From Aspidapion aeneum (Eukaryota; Arthropoda; Insecta; Coleoptera; Brentidae), in the NCBI GenBank assembly GCA_963576565.1, contig OY755038.1, positions 177,622,438-177,686,437 of the forward strand: DNA of 64,000 nucleotides. Reading direction: 5' to 3'. Position numbers and translations under genes: made by a program. The notes below the pieces were generated by a model. That model searched no databases. It was not told the DNA's origin and saw only the letters and a program-made list of their open reading frames with translations. Below are positions 1 to 12,336 of this stretch, piece after piece (the first letter of the stretch is position 1; the number at the start of each line of letters is the position of its first letter).

Positions 1-269
1 TTTTTGAAAACTTATGTGAAATAGTTCTATTTTCTGTATAAAACTACAACTCTCTTCAACAGTTAGCTATATTTTCTTATCTTGTATAAGAAATAAAATC
101 ATTTGGTTATCTTCCGATAACCAATGTTCTGCAAGGAGAAAGACTAGAGCTTCCTTAAATCTATAATTTCTTAAACTTTTATGAAAATCAGGTGTTCTTT
201 TTTAGAAATAATTTTAAACCATAATAACGTACACTTTTACTATCGTGCTTTTGCAGATTTACCTTAATA

Positions 270-1135
270 TTAATTCAACAGTAATCAATATTTGATTTTA
301 ATTTATTAGCTAATACAGTATAGATTTGTTTAGAACGGTTAGAATATTTTTCCGAAATGACTCTGTTGACAGAGCCCAACGTTAGTACTTCCAACTGTAC
401 CAATACATCGGTTAAACCGCACTCATCAATAAATTTTCTCAATGCTTAAAATAACGCCATTTAAATTTGATATGTTCCCATATTATTAAAAATATCAAAT
501 GAAATCTTAGCGCATCAGCCAAATATATCTGAAATGCCATTTTGGCAATGGCCAAATCATACGTAACTACAATATTATTTTGGTTACAACTATTCATTTG
601 TGGTAAATAATCCAGAACTTTAGATCTACTACAACCCAAGGTTTTCTTACTGTTATAACCGACCCACATTGGTGTGCCTGGATGGTACTTTAGAGAAATA
701 GCCCAAAGTAAATCTTTCGGAGTGGCCTTCTCTCTAATATCGCTGGATTCAATCATGACCTTCTAATGAATGAATGAATAATTCAACAAGGAATATAAGT
801 TGATACATTTTCGCTATTGTATTTTGTGAGATGGTCGTATCATTATTATTCTTGGTAAGCGTATCTTTACCACTTATCATTTCGACAAATCTGTCAAAAT
901 TGTTAAAAGCAACATGAGTCTTTTTGATTTTGAATACCTGCAGGGATGGTGTAGTTATTGTCATGCTGCATATGTCATTTCGGTCTCAAATTCTGCAGCT
1001 GTGGTATATCCTATAGAATGTCCCAGGCGATTTAAAATTGTTAATACTTTTTTGCTGCCTATCAAAGACTTTATTGATAAGCCTAGTGACAGGTGCTTGG
1101 CTGGCTTAATTCATCCTTTTGTTATGATATAAATT
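270..1135 (-). pseudogene. Degenerate copy of an uncharacterised multicopy insect protein
   Basis: Reading down the minus strand in shifting frames gives KVLTILNRLGHSIGYTTAAE near 1060, then THVAFNNFDRFVEM near 905, VGYNSKKTL near 660, IVVTYDLAIAKMAFQIY near 550 and DECGLTDVLVQLEVLTLGSV near 390. From memory, this order of blocks matches a protein of unknown function that occurs in many copies in insect and cnidarian genomes. The frame changes several times and stops interrupt it, so this copy is dead. No catalytic motif is evident and I assign no function. Family recognition is from memory; the frame breaks are read directly. Confidence 0.5.
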
Positions 1136-2330
1136 ATGTCTTGACAAACCGATTTAATCTTTGATTAATTTAGTTATGAAATTATGCAGTAACCTTTCGC
1201 ATTCTCCCTGAATCATTTTTTTTTAGGCGGAGACTAATAATAATTTATTATAATTTATTTACCAAAAAAAAAACTGCTCTCTGTGGTTTTTTTTATTGAT
1301 GACTAGTTGTCTGATTTCAAATACTAAATCTTGAAGTTTGATATTTTCTGACTTTATCTGTGTGCACTTATTACACAATAAAATTTATATTTCAATGCCT
1401 TTCTTAAAAGCAATTTTTCTTCACCAATTAAGTACGGAAATGTCAATTTCCTCAGTATATAGAGAATTTTAAGTTCTAGATGCTTTGGATTGTATTCGTA
1501 AATATCAAAATCATTTTTGTTCAAAAACTGTTCAAATGAAAGTTTTCAGGTTTATTACTGAAACATAGCCTTTGTTTTTCTAATTAAATTTTTGTAAATT
1601 TGGTTTGGCAATAGACACACATCTCATTAGTGTTTTTTCCTGTGTGACTTGGCCACATCACACCATTCACCCGCATTATAGAACTGCTGGGTCTTTGTAG
1701 TAAATGATTTTTCGTCGATCTTGGTAGGGAATGTCCAATTTTTCTTGTAAAAAAATAGTAACCAATCAATATCCTGTGTCATATACAGGCTGTAGTGGTG
1801 GCTTTACCAAATTATTTTGTAACGGTATCTGTCTGTATAGCCAGCTATTTTTCAATTTGTATTAAGAATTACAATTACAAAAGTTGCTTTTTGTGGTTGC
1901 GTAAGGTAAGGGGAAGAAACACGGTGTTTAATTTTGTATTGTATTGCCGGCGCTATTTTTTTTACACCTGTTAGTGTACTTATCTGCAGTTGGTGTTGTT
2001 TGCGTTACACTGAATGTTTTTAATGTGTTTTTTTAATGCTTTAGGAAGAGGGGCTGTTAAATATCCTGAATTTATGCGTGACGTAATTTTCCCAAATCAA
2101 TATCTTTATTAATAACCGACTTTCTTTTTTATTGCATCGACAGGGATTGTAGAGTGTATAAGTTGTTCTTAAAATTATGTTAACATTTAACTTAATAATT
2201 TTCAAAAAAACAAAAATTGATTTACCACTTTTTAAGTGATTACAATATGATGCTATGGTCAAACATACTAAAATTTGATATGTGACCGAGATAACAAATC
2301 TTTAGTTTTTGAGTTATTTTTGTTTTCATG
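1136..2330. other. AT-rich stretch with no assignable gene
   Basis: Long A/T runs and no coding signal I can place. A 61-codon minus-strand ORF at 1584-1769 has one CxxC pair but nothing else that identifies it. Confidence 0.5.
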
Positions 2331-2423
2331 TTCACACGAGTGACAACGTGACAACTGTATCACACCAGTGACTTTTATAAATATACTTGAGAAACAAAAA
2401 TATGAAAAATCCGAAATATTTCA

Positions 2424-2835
2424 CCTTCCTAGCTAGCCTATTGGCACACTTCAAGAGAAGCCATAATATATCAACCTTCAAAACAGTTTTTTGCAAACAT
2501 TTCAGAAACTAAAGCTCCTACAAAGTTTTTCGTTATAACACAAATTATTGAGCAAAATTTAGTCTACTATATTCCGAAAATCGCATATTGATGCAATGAT
2601 CCAATAAAATGTTAGCATTTTTAAAATATTTTAATTGTCAAAAAACTTTACTGGATTTTCATCAAAATCTAATCAACTCGAGTGTCAAACACTATTTTAC
2701 CTGAAAATTTTATAAAAATCGGTTCAGCGGTTTAGGAGCTATCGTGTTACGGACGGACATAAACACACACAGACAGACATCACGACGATATTGCTAAGAT
2801 AGGTCAAAATGCACACTTTCGGCGTTTTGTGTCTA
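2424..2835 (+). repeat. Dispersed ~400-bp repeat, copy 1
   Basis: Runs from CCTTCCTAGCTAGCC to ATTGCTAAGATAGGTC. It contains CGGTTCAGCGGTTTAGGAGC near 2721. The same blocks, in opposite orientation, make up 20019-20372 and 33910-34262. No coding capacity. Possibly a SINE or MITE relic. Confidence 0.75.
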
Positions 2836-2875
2836 AAAACTATTGATTTTTTTAAATTTAGCTACCCATTTACAC

Positions 2876-2980
2876 ACAGTCTACCTGCAGTCCCAGCCCC
2901 TGTCTTGTGTGCTAGTCAACGAGTCTGTCCGGTAGTTTCTAGTACACACAACTGACAGTGTAGTAATGCAGGTGGACTGT
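2876..2980. other. Imperfect hairpin of about 105 nt
   Basis: The 5' arm (2876-2915) pairs with the 3' arm (2939-2980). Outer stem: ACAGTCTACCTGCA with TGCAGGTGGACTGT, one G-T pair. Inner stem: CTGTCTTGTGTGCTAG with CTAGTACACACAACTGACAG, with small bulges. The loop is about 23 nt. It may be the foldback of a small transposon relic or a hairpin RNA. Confidence 0.5.
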
Positions 2981-3983
2981 ACATAAACGGGCATCCTTAT
3001 AAGCAGAAATGTCACTAATGTGATATGTCAAAAGTGTTTTCAATAAATCATTCTAAAAGATCACACCAGTGATGTTCACACAAGTGACATTTAGCTAAAT
3101 GTCTAAATAACAAACAAAGCATAACTGTCACTATTACTGTATTTCACTGTTGGTAAAATGCCTTCATGTTCTATTTAAGGAACAGTTTTGAAAATAAATA
3201 TTTTACTATTTAATCCTAATATTTGTAGAAACACGTGTGACACTTATCTCGGCCAAAACGTTAAATCTATTTTAGCATCACTAAAACTTCACAAAAACTG
3301 AATTATAGAACCCATTTCACTATACATCCTTAAACTGTTCCTTTGGTAAAGTAAGCAGTGATGGCAGATTAAAAAAACCTGTGACTGCAGGTGATCACAC
3401 CAGTGACAGTGAAATTAATTACAGGTGGATTTTTTGTTTTTTTGTAAAGACAAAAAACTGATATCCACAAATATTTTTTATAAATTAAAATTTTTGAGTT
3501 TTGGTCCACTTTAAGAATCCCCAAAATCAATTTTATTTTCTCGAAATATTTTTTTGTACTATTCAAATGTATTAACTTTGAAAATTACAGATCACACCAC
3601 GTGGCATGTCACATAGTGTAAACAGTTTTACTTTTATGGAGGCATTTTGTGGAGAGTTCATTGCTGCTGGAAAATGTTAGCCGTTGAGTACACTAACTAT
3701 ACACCATACACACGAGTATTTTGAAGTGGTTTTAAATATACAATCAAATTACATGCAATGTGACCATTTTTCCAGAACAACCCGTATGCTGTGCTGCAGT
3801 TATTATTTGCTGTATAAATCGAGATTTTTTTTACTGCGAATTGGTAGAAACCTACATGTGGAATCAGAATTCTACTTATTAAACATCTGTCAAACTCATA
3901 CTATATAGAAGATGACGGTTCGGTTCATCAGAAACATGAAGAATAGGACAAACAAGTAAAGTTTAGTACCCGAGAATAAAGAA

Positions 3984-4355
3984 AACCACAATTTTTCGTG
4001 GCAAAGAGTGCATAGAAAGATTTTGTTTCATTTCTCCGTAGGCAGCTCGAAAGCTGTACACCCACGGGGTCCAATATCTAATGGACACCTATCGAGTGTT
4101 GTCAGTTAACTGTTTCGTCCTTAAGGGATTTTTTAGAACACTGTAGAGACGGTATATGAATCTCATCTTATGATATTGGTAAGAGAAATCAATAAATAAT
4201 GCCTGCGATACCGTATGCTTTCACACAAACGGCGACATTTACAAATACAAAAAAAAACTACCAAGGTGGGTATACAGCTTTCGAGCTGCCCACGGAGAAA
4301 TACAAGCGAAACAAAATCTTTCTAGACCCGCTTAGCCATGAAAAATTGTTGTTTA
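3984..4355. mobile_element. MITE with ~80-bp terminal inverted repeats
   Basis: The left arm (about 3984-4064) and right arm (about 4266-4355) are inverted copies. They share ATTTCTCCGT.GGCAGCTCGA, AAGCTGTA.ACCCA and AGAAAGATTTTGTTTC. The roughly 200-bp centre is non-coding. I could not fix the exact ends or a target-site duplication, so the superfamily is open. Confidence 0.75.
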
Positions 4356-6229
4356 AATTGATTTTATTTCAACTTTAGGCAGAATTATCAATCACATGCA
4401 TGTTTGATTTGATGTTTTTTTCAAAAAAAAATCTGCAATTCTCAATTTCTGGGAAAAACGGATTTTTTTATTGCAATAAGGAGTATTGATTTTTTTTATT
4501 TTAGTTTGTAGTTACCATCAAAAATAGTTTAGATCATTAGTTTTTACTTGAAATTATTGTAGATTAAGTTATTCTAATAAAAAATAAGGAGTTACGCATT
4601 TTTCGCAGTGAAGTTTTTAAACTAACATGAATTATAAAAAAAACACTCTATTGCCAAATAAATTTACTTTTACATAAAAGAAACAACAGATAATTCTTAA
4701 AACAAACAGGTATAAGAAAAATCAATGGATTTATGGGGTAGCTTGTCATAAAAGTCGTGATAATCACTTTCCATGGACGATTTCAATTGCTGAAGATGCT
4801 TTTCAGCTTTTATTTTTAGAATGTTTTTATGTAGTTGTGGAATGTTATCGCTTCCCTGGCTTCACAATACTAATATTTAGCCGTATCGGTAGTGTTTCCC
4901 GATCGTTAGTATGACGAAGCTTAATACCATCTTTAGTATATTTTAGTGAGGATTTTTTATTTCGACTCAACTTACAGTTGCAACTTGCTTTCATGAGTCT
5001 TGGTTCTTTCAATAAGCCTTCCCTTTTTCTCTATTTAAACTATTTTTGTCTTTATGCCATCTATGTTTGTTTATTTCGTACTTCATTGACCGTTTCCTTT
5101 TTGGGCTTTCATCTTGAGGATCTCATCTGTTTTTGGTTCATTATTCTGCAAAACTGAGCCGTTTTCAGACGCTCCCGAATCAAGCAATATATTGTATATC
5201 AGAATTTCTTTTTATAAAAATTAAATAATTAATATAATTACAAACAAAAAGGTTCGACTAGTGTTTGACAGATTTCTTGGAAGTCGTCATCTCGTCGCCC
5301 TTAAACAAAAATTAGTAAATTAATACAAAATGCTATGACAGTTATTTACTTTGACTTTGTACAATCGTAATATGGCCCTATGAGAGATGGTTAATTTTTT
5401 CTGTAATATATGAGATAAATCCTGATTTCTGGAAAAATATCAAGTACCTACCTTGAGGGTATATTTTACAGTACAATATAAAACAAATAACCTAAATTAT
5501 TACAAGACATGAAAATAATAAAAATTCACCTTCACTGTCTACGAATATAATTTCTGCATCATGTATAATCCTAGCAGTTGGTCGCTGTTGAATTATTATC
5601 GACATTCTTGTAAACTTCAACACCGTCCTTGGAGTTCTCCAACGCCTTGAAAATTTTGTCAATTCGTCAGGATATCTTCTATAAAAAAAGAACATTTGAT
5701 TTCAGCATGTAGAAACAAGCGCATCTACTATGCTTAGAATGTGTTCAAAAAAGAAATACTATAGGAAAAGTGCGTATCACCAATACTGACAAAATTGGGA
5801 AATTTGCACTTTATTTCACAATTACTGTAAGTAAAAGCAATGCGTTGAATAATCATAAGTATCACTTACCCACGTCTATTAAAGCCCAAATTATTTTTTT
5901 TAAATTTTTTGTTATGTTTTTGGATTTGAACGAACAGTTTTTTTTCTTATGAAATTCATTCAAACACGTCGGAATGCACAGGGTGACATTAAATTTACTT
6001 GGTAAAATTATCACGTCCTTGCAATTTAACTACACGTATATTTAGTGGGAATAAGGACACTGTTGTTCTGGTAAATATACGCTTTAATCCATCGGTAACG
6101 TTTCGACAATGGTTTTTGTCTTTATCAGACGTTCAGACTAGATCATACATTGAAACAACAAAAAACAAGAATTTAAGCACATAAGGAAAACAAACGGCAC
6201 AAAATTGAAAACGAAACCCAACACCAATG
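4356..6229. other. No assignable gene
   Basis: AT-rich. The minus strand at 4720-5170 has short lysine-rich open stretches that only faintly resemble a multicopy insect protein family. Near 6090 lies a repeat-like phrase, GTAACGTTTCGACAATGG. Nothing firm. Confidence 0.4.
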
Positions 6230-7380
6230 GTAGTAACCAGTCATGATGATCAATTCCTCCCACATATTTCTTGTAATTGTTTGCGAGACATGGTTGTTCT
6301 ACCTGTACACGCTTGTGGTCTTTTTAACTCTATCGCTGGACTGCTGTAGTGGGGAATGAATAGCTTATCCCAATTTGTGCACAATGCAACGCATCTATTA
6401 TCATTTCATTTGCAGACCAAAATTTGATTTGTTTTATCAAAGTTCTAATCAAAACATCCACGTGTCTCTTTCTCCAATATCTTTGATGCTTAATTAGGAC
6501 ATTTTGAGATTCTATTCTCTCTTAGTGTACCCGTCGCACGGAATTGTTTTTCTTTCAGAAGGCAAAATAAGTTATAACTTGAAAAAAAGTTATCAAAATA
6601 TATTATGTGTCTTTTCGGATTATCAGTAATTTTCAACATATCTGTAACGACTCTGGTTCCTAAGAGGGCTTTTTCCTCTGAGATAGTGTTTAATTTGGCA
6701 CAATATAAGGAAAAATTGTAGCAGTAGCCATTATCACCGCACAATGCCCATAGCTTGAAGCCGAAACGATGGGCTTTTCCTTTAAAAATTGTTTCGTGCC
6801 ATGATGTCCGTAGTATTTCACAGTGATCTGGTCAATCAAAAGATGTTGATGCAACACGCTCCACTTTTGACAGCGCTTATTTTTCTCAATGAATAGAGGC
6901 TTTATTTTAAAAGTTTTGTCATCTTTGTTTTAAGCTGCTAGAGAATCATCTACAAAGTTTAAAAATTATGATAAATCAAGCGAAACTCCTAGATCTTCTC
7001 GTTCCGACTACTAATCTCTTATTAATCACTTAGCAAAGTGTGATAACCTGTAAATATTAGAAAGCCAACAAAAATTCTCAAATCTTGGGTTGTTAGAGAA
7101 AACTCATTTTTGTATTCTTTGAAGATGATCTTTTTTTACTTCTTCAAATAACTCTTCACAGCTTGGTTTGTTGCCAAGATTCAAGTCATTGTAGATTGGT
7201 TCATTTTTCCCCATTTTGGAATCCATGATTTATTGGATTTTACCCCTTCGACTATGCGTTTTTTTTGCAAAAACTGCTAAGGTCTGATTATCCTCTTTAT
7301 CTTCAAAATATGCAAATTCTTCGTCGTTTTGTCACAAACAACCAGCTCACAGACTCTAGTCGGCGCCTTTGATCTAAGTG
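6230..7380 (-). pseudogene. piggyBac-type transposase, decayed
   Basis: The transposase cuts and inserts the element at TTAA sites. In order on the minus strand: an acidic N-terminal stretch near 7320, TTQDLRIFVGFLIFTGYHTL near 7080, SREDLGVSLDLS near 7000, and LLIDQITVKYYGHHGTKQF near 6830 (first Asp region). Then come GFKLWALCGDNGYCYNFSLY near 6745, HIIYFDNFFSSYNLF near 6600 (second Asp region), FRATGTLRENR near 6520, and KKYVGGIDHHDWL near 6265 (third Asp region). The three acidic motifs survive. The frame shifts between blocks and there are several stops, so it cannot make a transposase. No TTAA-flanked ends were found. Confidence 0.85.
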
Positions 7381-7539
7381 GGAATAAAAATATGACGTCA
7401 CCGACACCATGTCAGGTTAGATTACAGGGCTGGACTATGAAATATTGTATTTGAAATAGACAGGACAGATTGGACTTTTAATATTCTATTTTAATATTAT
7501 TTTTTTGATTTTGTAGTTAATTGATTTACCATATATACA

Positions 7540-7960
7540 GTATGTATACCTAGATAACCTGGAACCATATGGCAAACTTTTTTATTATTTACTTTTGGGA
7601 AAATTTTATTCTTTATAAAAAGTTCTGTATATTCTAAGACCTAAAATGCAATTATCAGATATCAAATTTTTTTAGTCATATACGGGGTTTGTCAAAAAAC
7701 GTAAAGAAAAAAGTACCTGTATTTTTGACAATATCGAAAATTGTTATTAAGAAAAGTTCATCAGAATTAAAAACTATGTACAAATATGCAATTACACCGA
7801 TTTACATTAAAAAATATAAACTTTTTTTAATATGTATTACTACAATACCAAAGTAAATTTAACTTTACTTACATGTAACCTAGTTAGATAAATTATTTCA
7901 AGCGCCAAAACGCGTTGGAATTTATCAAACACATAAAAATGGTGGCCCTATTAACTTTTC
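7540..7960. repeat. Dispersed repeat related to 41975-42125 and 44705-45730
   Basis: Shares ATCAGATATCAA, TTTTTTAGTCATATACG and GGTTTGTCAAAAAA in order with 41975-42125 and 44705-44880. It also shares ATGCAATTACACCGATTTA (near 7785) with the sequence on either side of the pogo element at 44919-45567. No coding capacity. Confidence 0.65.
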
Positions 7961-8489
7961 AACTTAAAATGTATGGAACATGCAGAACTTTTTATGAAAA
8001 ATAATTTTTTTCCCTAAAGTTAGCTAGGCATAATTTATGCTTACTTTTTTAGTTAAAAGCTAAACATATTTTGGAAATGTTTAGGAAAGAAAGATAAAGC
8101 TTCCTTAAATTTAACGGACTGCTAATTTTAAAAGATTTTTTATTTTAACTTTTGTTTAAGGGTTTCTTAATCAACCTATTGGGCTAGACAGATTTTCATA
8201 GAAAACTGACTGACTTTAAAAATAAAGTCGCCATTTTTTATTTATTAAAGACACGCACTAATAAATCCGGTTCTTAAATACACAAAGGCCTAATTTTAAA
8301 AAAAGCGGCAGTTTTCTATGTGTAAATCTGTCACAATAATGCCGAGTCTAAAATAAGGCCAGGTTAAGCAGAAAGAAAGAAATATTTACCACTGCAATTG
8401 TTTTAAAAAATGTATATTAAAAAATATTCATTTTAGGTACACAATAAGTACGTAAAATATTACTAGTAACAAAAAGTAAAAATGTATAT
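7961..8489. other. No assignable gene
   Basis: AT-rich sequence. I see no motif or repeat partner. Confidence 0.4.
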
Positions 8490-10694
8490 TTATTGGTTTT
8501 TCCATAAAATAAGCTTATTTTTATTAATATTTTTGAAGTTTTTGTTTATATCTTTTAAGGTATAATATATTCTAACTCTTATATATAATTTAATTACAAA
8601 AATCTTTGGGAACTCGGGACAAGGATGGCTAAATTGAAATGTTTCAGAAATACTTAATAGCTTTGTGCAAATGTTTGGTAAGACCACAAACTGCTCAAAA
8701 TTTTCTTGAAATATTGATTCTATTTTTGCTATAAAGCCAACAAAGTCGTTATGGGGACTCTTCAAATTTCCAAATACATCTTTGGAAGCATTTTCATATG
8801 CACGAAAAAATATATAAAGAGATGTTTCATCCAAATCTTGATGTGGTTTTGAATATGCCATGCAGGTTTCACAGAATTCCCTCGCATTTATTTAAAAGAT
8901 AACCACACACGTACCTAAGAAAATTCTTTTCTAAATTATCATTCTTTTTTATATTCCTAATTTATATTTTTACCAAAACTTATGAGGTGATTTTGCAACG
9001 CAGCACCTGTGGACTTTTTTAAAATTACTGGGGATTCGGAGTGAAGATCTTTTAATCTTACTAAAGTAGAGGTCATATCAGCCTCGCAGTTTTCTGTGAA
9101 AGAGTGTAGTAAATTTGAACATTGTACCTTTCGGTAAGATCTTTGAAATTGTATTGGTGTAGGGTTTATACAATTCCCATTTAATTGGCGAATTTGACCA
9201 AATTGGTTCTCCAAGTCATCCTGATTTAATCTCCTAGTAAAGATATAATCATATTTTCCGTTCATCCCATAAGCAGAATAAACTAGTTATTGAAATTCGA
9301 ATGCTTTTAAAACACTTAATTTTTGATGTCATATCTAAATTATTTTTATTTTTTACTTCAATTTTGTGACATAATTCAAAACAATCTTTTAAAAATGATA
9401 TTTGATGATCCAACGCCTTAAACTCCATATTGAATTTTTTCGCCTGGGAAGTTTGTGATGGATTTAACAAATCAAATAATTTATCTAGCCTATCGATAAA
9501 ATTAGCGGTATGAATTGCTTCCTCGGGCAGGTACCCAAATCTAATATATAAACTCATGCTTGCTGACACCGTGGCACTAAAAACTTGGGTGGCAAATTTA
9601 ACCTTCATTTTCTCAAAATTATTTGGATTTAAATGCGAATTTGATAATTTTGGTGCTGCCCTTATTGGATATCTTTTATCATGGTCATAAAACATGCGAA
9701 TATATTTCCAGGATATTATGTTGCCATTAAGGATAAAATCATATTTTAAAAGCATATTTCGGATTGCTTTGAAAATATGTGGAATATCAAAACAGAAAAT
9801 TTTGTTATCATTTATACTAAAATAGGTTTTTTCTGGGGATAAATTTAAGAGTTCCGAAAGCTTGATATTATTAGACCCCATATCACTAGTGACAACAGAA
9901 ATTTTCAGACCAATTGCCGAAACTTTCTGAACAACTTCGTAGAGAATTTCTTTAAGAGATGTGCCCGAAATGGTGGAATGTGAAAAATAAAAGGCAAGGG
10001 GTTGTTTCCATTTCGTATAAATGCCTTTTAGCATGAAAACACACGCGCTTAAAGCAGGTTTAAATTGCTTTTGATTCTGCGCATTCTCTGCTAATCCAAC
10101 GACACAGTCTGTCGTATCATTATAAAAGAGATTAGCTTTGATGCTCATTTCATCAATAAGCAATGCACAATATTTATTTTTTTCTTGAAACACTACTTTG
10201 GTTTTTAATAATTCAAATAATTGCGGGTTGTTCAATCCCGGTTGTACTTTTATAGTACGGATTGGTTTAAGAATGGTTTCGGAAGTTGGTAAAAAAACAT
10301 TTTTGTTAAATATTTCCGATACAGTTTGGGACCGGCAAAATATATTTTTAAACATTCATTTTTAAACTCGTCTGAATATCTTTTTCTTTGAGATTTTTTT
10401 TTTGGCTTGTGCGACCATATTTTTAATAAAAATAGCAGTTTCATTTGGACAGAAATTAAATGTCAAAGCTTGGTATTCAGACAGACAAATATTTTTGTTG
10501 TTTTTTTTTGGAAACGTCAACTCTTAGCGAATCCTTTTTTTTTTGCAGGTCCTCAATGGTCTCCCTATACTTTCTTTTCCTAGGTGTGTTCAAAGTTAAT
10601 GAAGCTGATGTTTGGGTGGAACAGGTCGGGGATAACAATAAGTCATCTGTGTTAATGGTTAAGTTTTGCTCCATTATTGTCTGGGAACTTCTTC
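8490..10694 (-). pseudogene. THAP/P-element transposase, catalytic and C-terminal part
   Basis: P-element transposase (THAP9 family) uses an RNase H-like fold. From the 5' side: a coiled-coil-like stretch (KKKDSLRVDVSKKKQQ, 10540-10477), the helix-turn-helix block RYSDEFKNECLKIYFAGPK near 10370, then a 368-codon core (10355-9249). The core has ALLIDEMSIKANLFY (first Asp), VVTSDMGSNN (second Asp) and WKYIRMFYDHD. Next is YDYIFTRRLNQDDLENQFGQ (9251 down), containing the DxLE glutamate, then NPTPIQFQRSYRK, and a C-terminal tail to 8490. Breaks: frame change at about 10440-10355, frame change at 9265-9249, and a stop or frame gap between 8957 and 8861. The motifs are well kept but the gene is dead. 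It belongs to a different lineage from the copies at 40-44 kb. Confidence 0.85.
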
Positions 10695-10892
10695 CTGAAA
10701 ATTGAAAAACACTCAATAAATAGATATATTTGGAGCAAGAAGATCGTTAAAATAACTGATTAGTTTGCTTTAGATTATATGCTCTAGAGATTTTTGGACA
10801 AACAAATTATACGTGTAAAAATGCCAGAGGACAGGATTTCAAACTTGTTTAAAAAAAAAGAGAATTGACTTTTAAATAAACATATACCCTAC

Positions 10893-11203
10893 CTGAAGTA
10901 GTAGTACTTGGAACGAAAAGGACGTCTGAAATAATGTTCACCTTTCTAGGAGAATTATAGTTGTCCTTACTTCTGAGAACTGGTTTAGGTAAACTATAAG
11001 TATGATCACTTTTCATTGACGATCCTCCTTCTAGGGGAGGAAAAATGGTTGGAACTGCAGCAGGTTTGAGGCTATTGCAATTTAGGTTGTTGAACATCCT
11101 TTGTTCGAAATGTTCACTACAAAGTCTATAACTTGTATTTAATTTGTTTGCATCTAGATTTGTTAAGTCATCCCTGCCACTTGCGGCGAGCCATATTATT
11201 GCC
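10893..11203 (-). pseudogene. THAP-domain exon of the P-element gene
   Basis: Encodes the second half of a THAP zinc finger: YRLCSEHFEQRMFNN followed by LKPAAVPTIF, the usual CxxH and AVPTIF ending of THAP domains. On the minus strand an acceptor (TTTTACAG, ending at 11204) opens the exon and a donor (CAG|GTAGGG) closes it at 10893. The 198-bp intron 10695-10892 ends in TTTTCAG and keeps the frame into the next exon. The first exon with the CxxC half was not found upstream. THAP domains bind transposon ends. Confidence 0.8.
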
Positions 11204-11931
11204 CTGTAAAATAAAAAACTATTATGAAATAATCTTATATTTATTTAGAATTTAATTAAAACAAATGTTTATCGTAACAAAGACATATTAAACATTTTTG
11301 AAATAAGGAAGAAAACACGAATCTAAACATAAAATGACCTACATTTTTTTTAAATAAGTCATTTACTTTTTGTTTAATTTTTTATGATAAATATTAATAA
11401 AGTTAAAGGGGGTTGCGTCAAGTGATCAATGTTTACATTAAAAATTTTCATTTTGGTCACCCCTTACTAGGTCCTACCTACATAATCTATCTAAAACGGA
11501 TTAAAAAACAAATTATTATTTCACATTTTACCCCTGGTTATACCACTAGTAATTCGTAATTCAAGATCTATTTTTACTTTACTCGGTATCCCAGATGCAT
11601 ACAGGGTGGGTCAATTTTAATATTTCATATCACTTTCACTAAAAAACACGTTTGATACAGCCCGCCAAAAAATTATTATGTTACGGCGGGTTACGAATAT
11701 ACAGAATAATATACAGTTGAAAATAAAAATAAAAACTTGTAAAACTTGTATTTTTTTAATACCAAATTTGATAATTTAAAAAGCCAGTGGTTTAATCCAA
11801 AAATACTTTGACAATGTGTTTTTTGCAAAAAAAAGTGTTAACAATTTATGTTTATTTGGCTGTACAGGGTCATTGATTATATTTGCGTGGCCTGTTTCAG
11901 AGGTTAATGTCGATGACAAAAAAAACTTTAA
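11204..11931. other. No assignable gene
   Basis: AT-rich. It holds two phrases of the ACAGGGT type (11605 and 11866) that resemble transposon ends, but I found no inverted partner for either. Confidence 0.4.
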
Positions 11932-12336
11932 ATATTTATTTATTTATTAGCAGTAGTAAATACATTCTTAGTAAATACAATGATGCACTAATTCTATTCT
12001 ATTTCTAAACTAGTTAAACTAAATTAATTTAAATTCCTACATTACTGCCAATTTTTCGGTGCACTATGTATTTAGAATACTGTGTGTGCACCCTTTTTCA
12101 CAGCTATGTTATACAATGACGTATATGTGGAAAAATTTTAACTTACAAAAATAATAATACTCATACTAATGTTAGAGAGAAGGAAGAAAAAAAATCCTAA
12201 AAATATTAGAATAGTGAAGCACCATTAAAAAAACAAATCTAAATCAAGATAAGAAAAAATAAAATAAAAAATATATATTTATAATATAATAATATTTTCT
12301 AATAAGCAAGGTAGTAATTTTCCAGAATCCATTTTT

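Larger units (their letters stand above)
2331..3612. repeat. Scattered TCACACCAGTGAC-type motif cluster
   Basis: The imperfect palindrome TCACACCAGTGAC or close variants recurs at about 2333, 2360, 3011, 3061, 3076, 3394 and 3592 in otherwise ordinary AT-rich DNA. The copies are irregularly spaced, so this is not a satellite. It could be a decayed repeat or a set of binding sites; nothing here decides between them. Confidence 0.45.

Noticed and set aside
1584..1769. Small minus-strand ORF with CVYC as a possible piggyBac C-terminal cysteine motif
   Set aside because: Only one CxxC pair and no further cysteines. It is more than 4 kb away from the piggyBac pseudogene.
4720..5170. Minus-strand lysine-rich stretches faintly like a multicopy insect protein
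   Set aside because: Too short, several frames, and the resemblance rests on a few Lys/Cys positions.
11605..11875. ACAGGGT phrases as the outer ends of the YqaJ-THAP transposon
   Set aside because: No inverted partner could be found at 19.4-20.0 kb.
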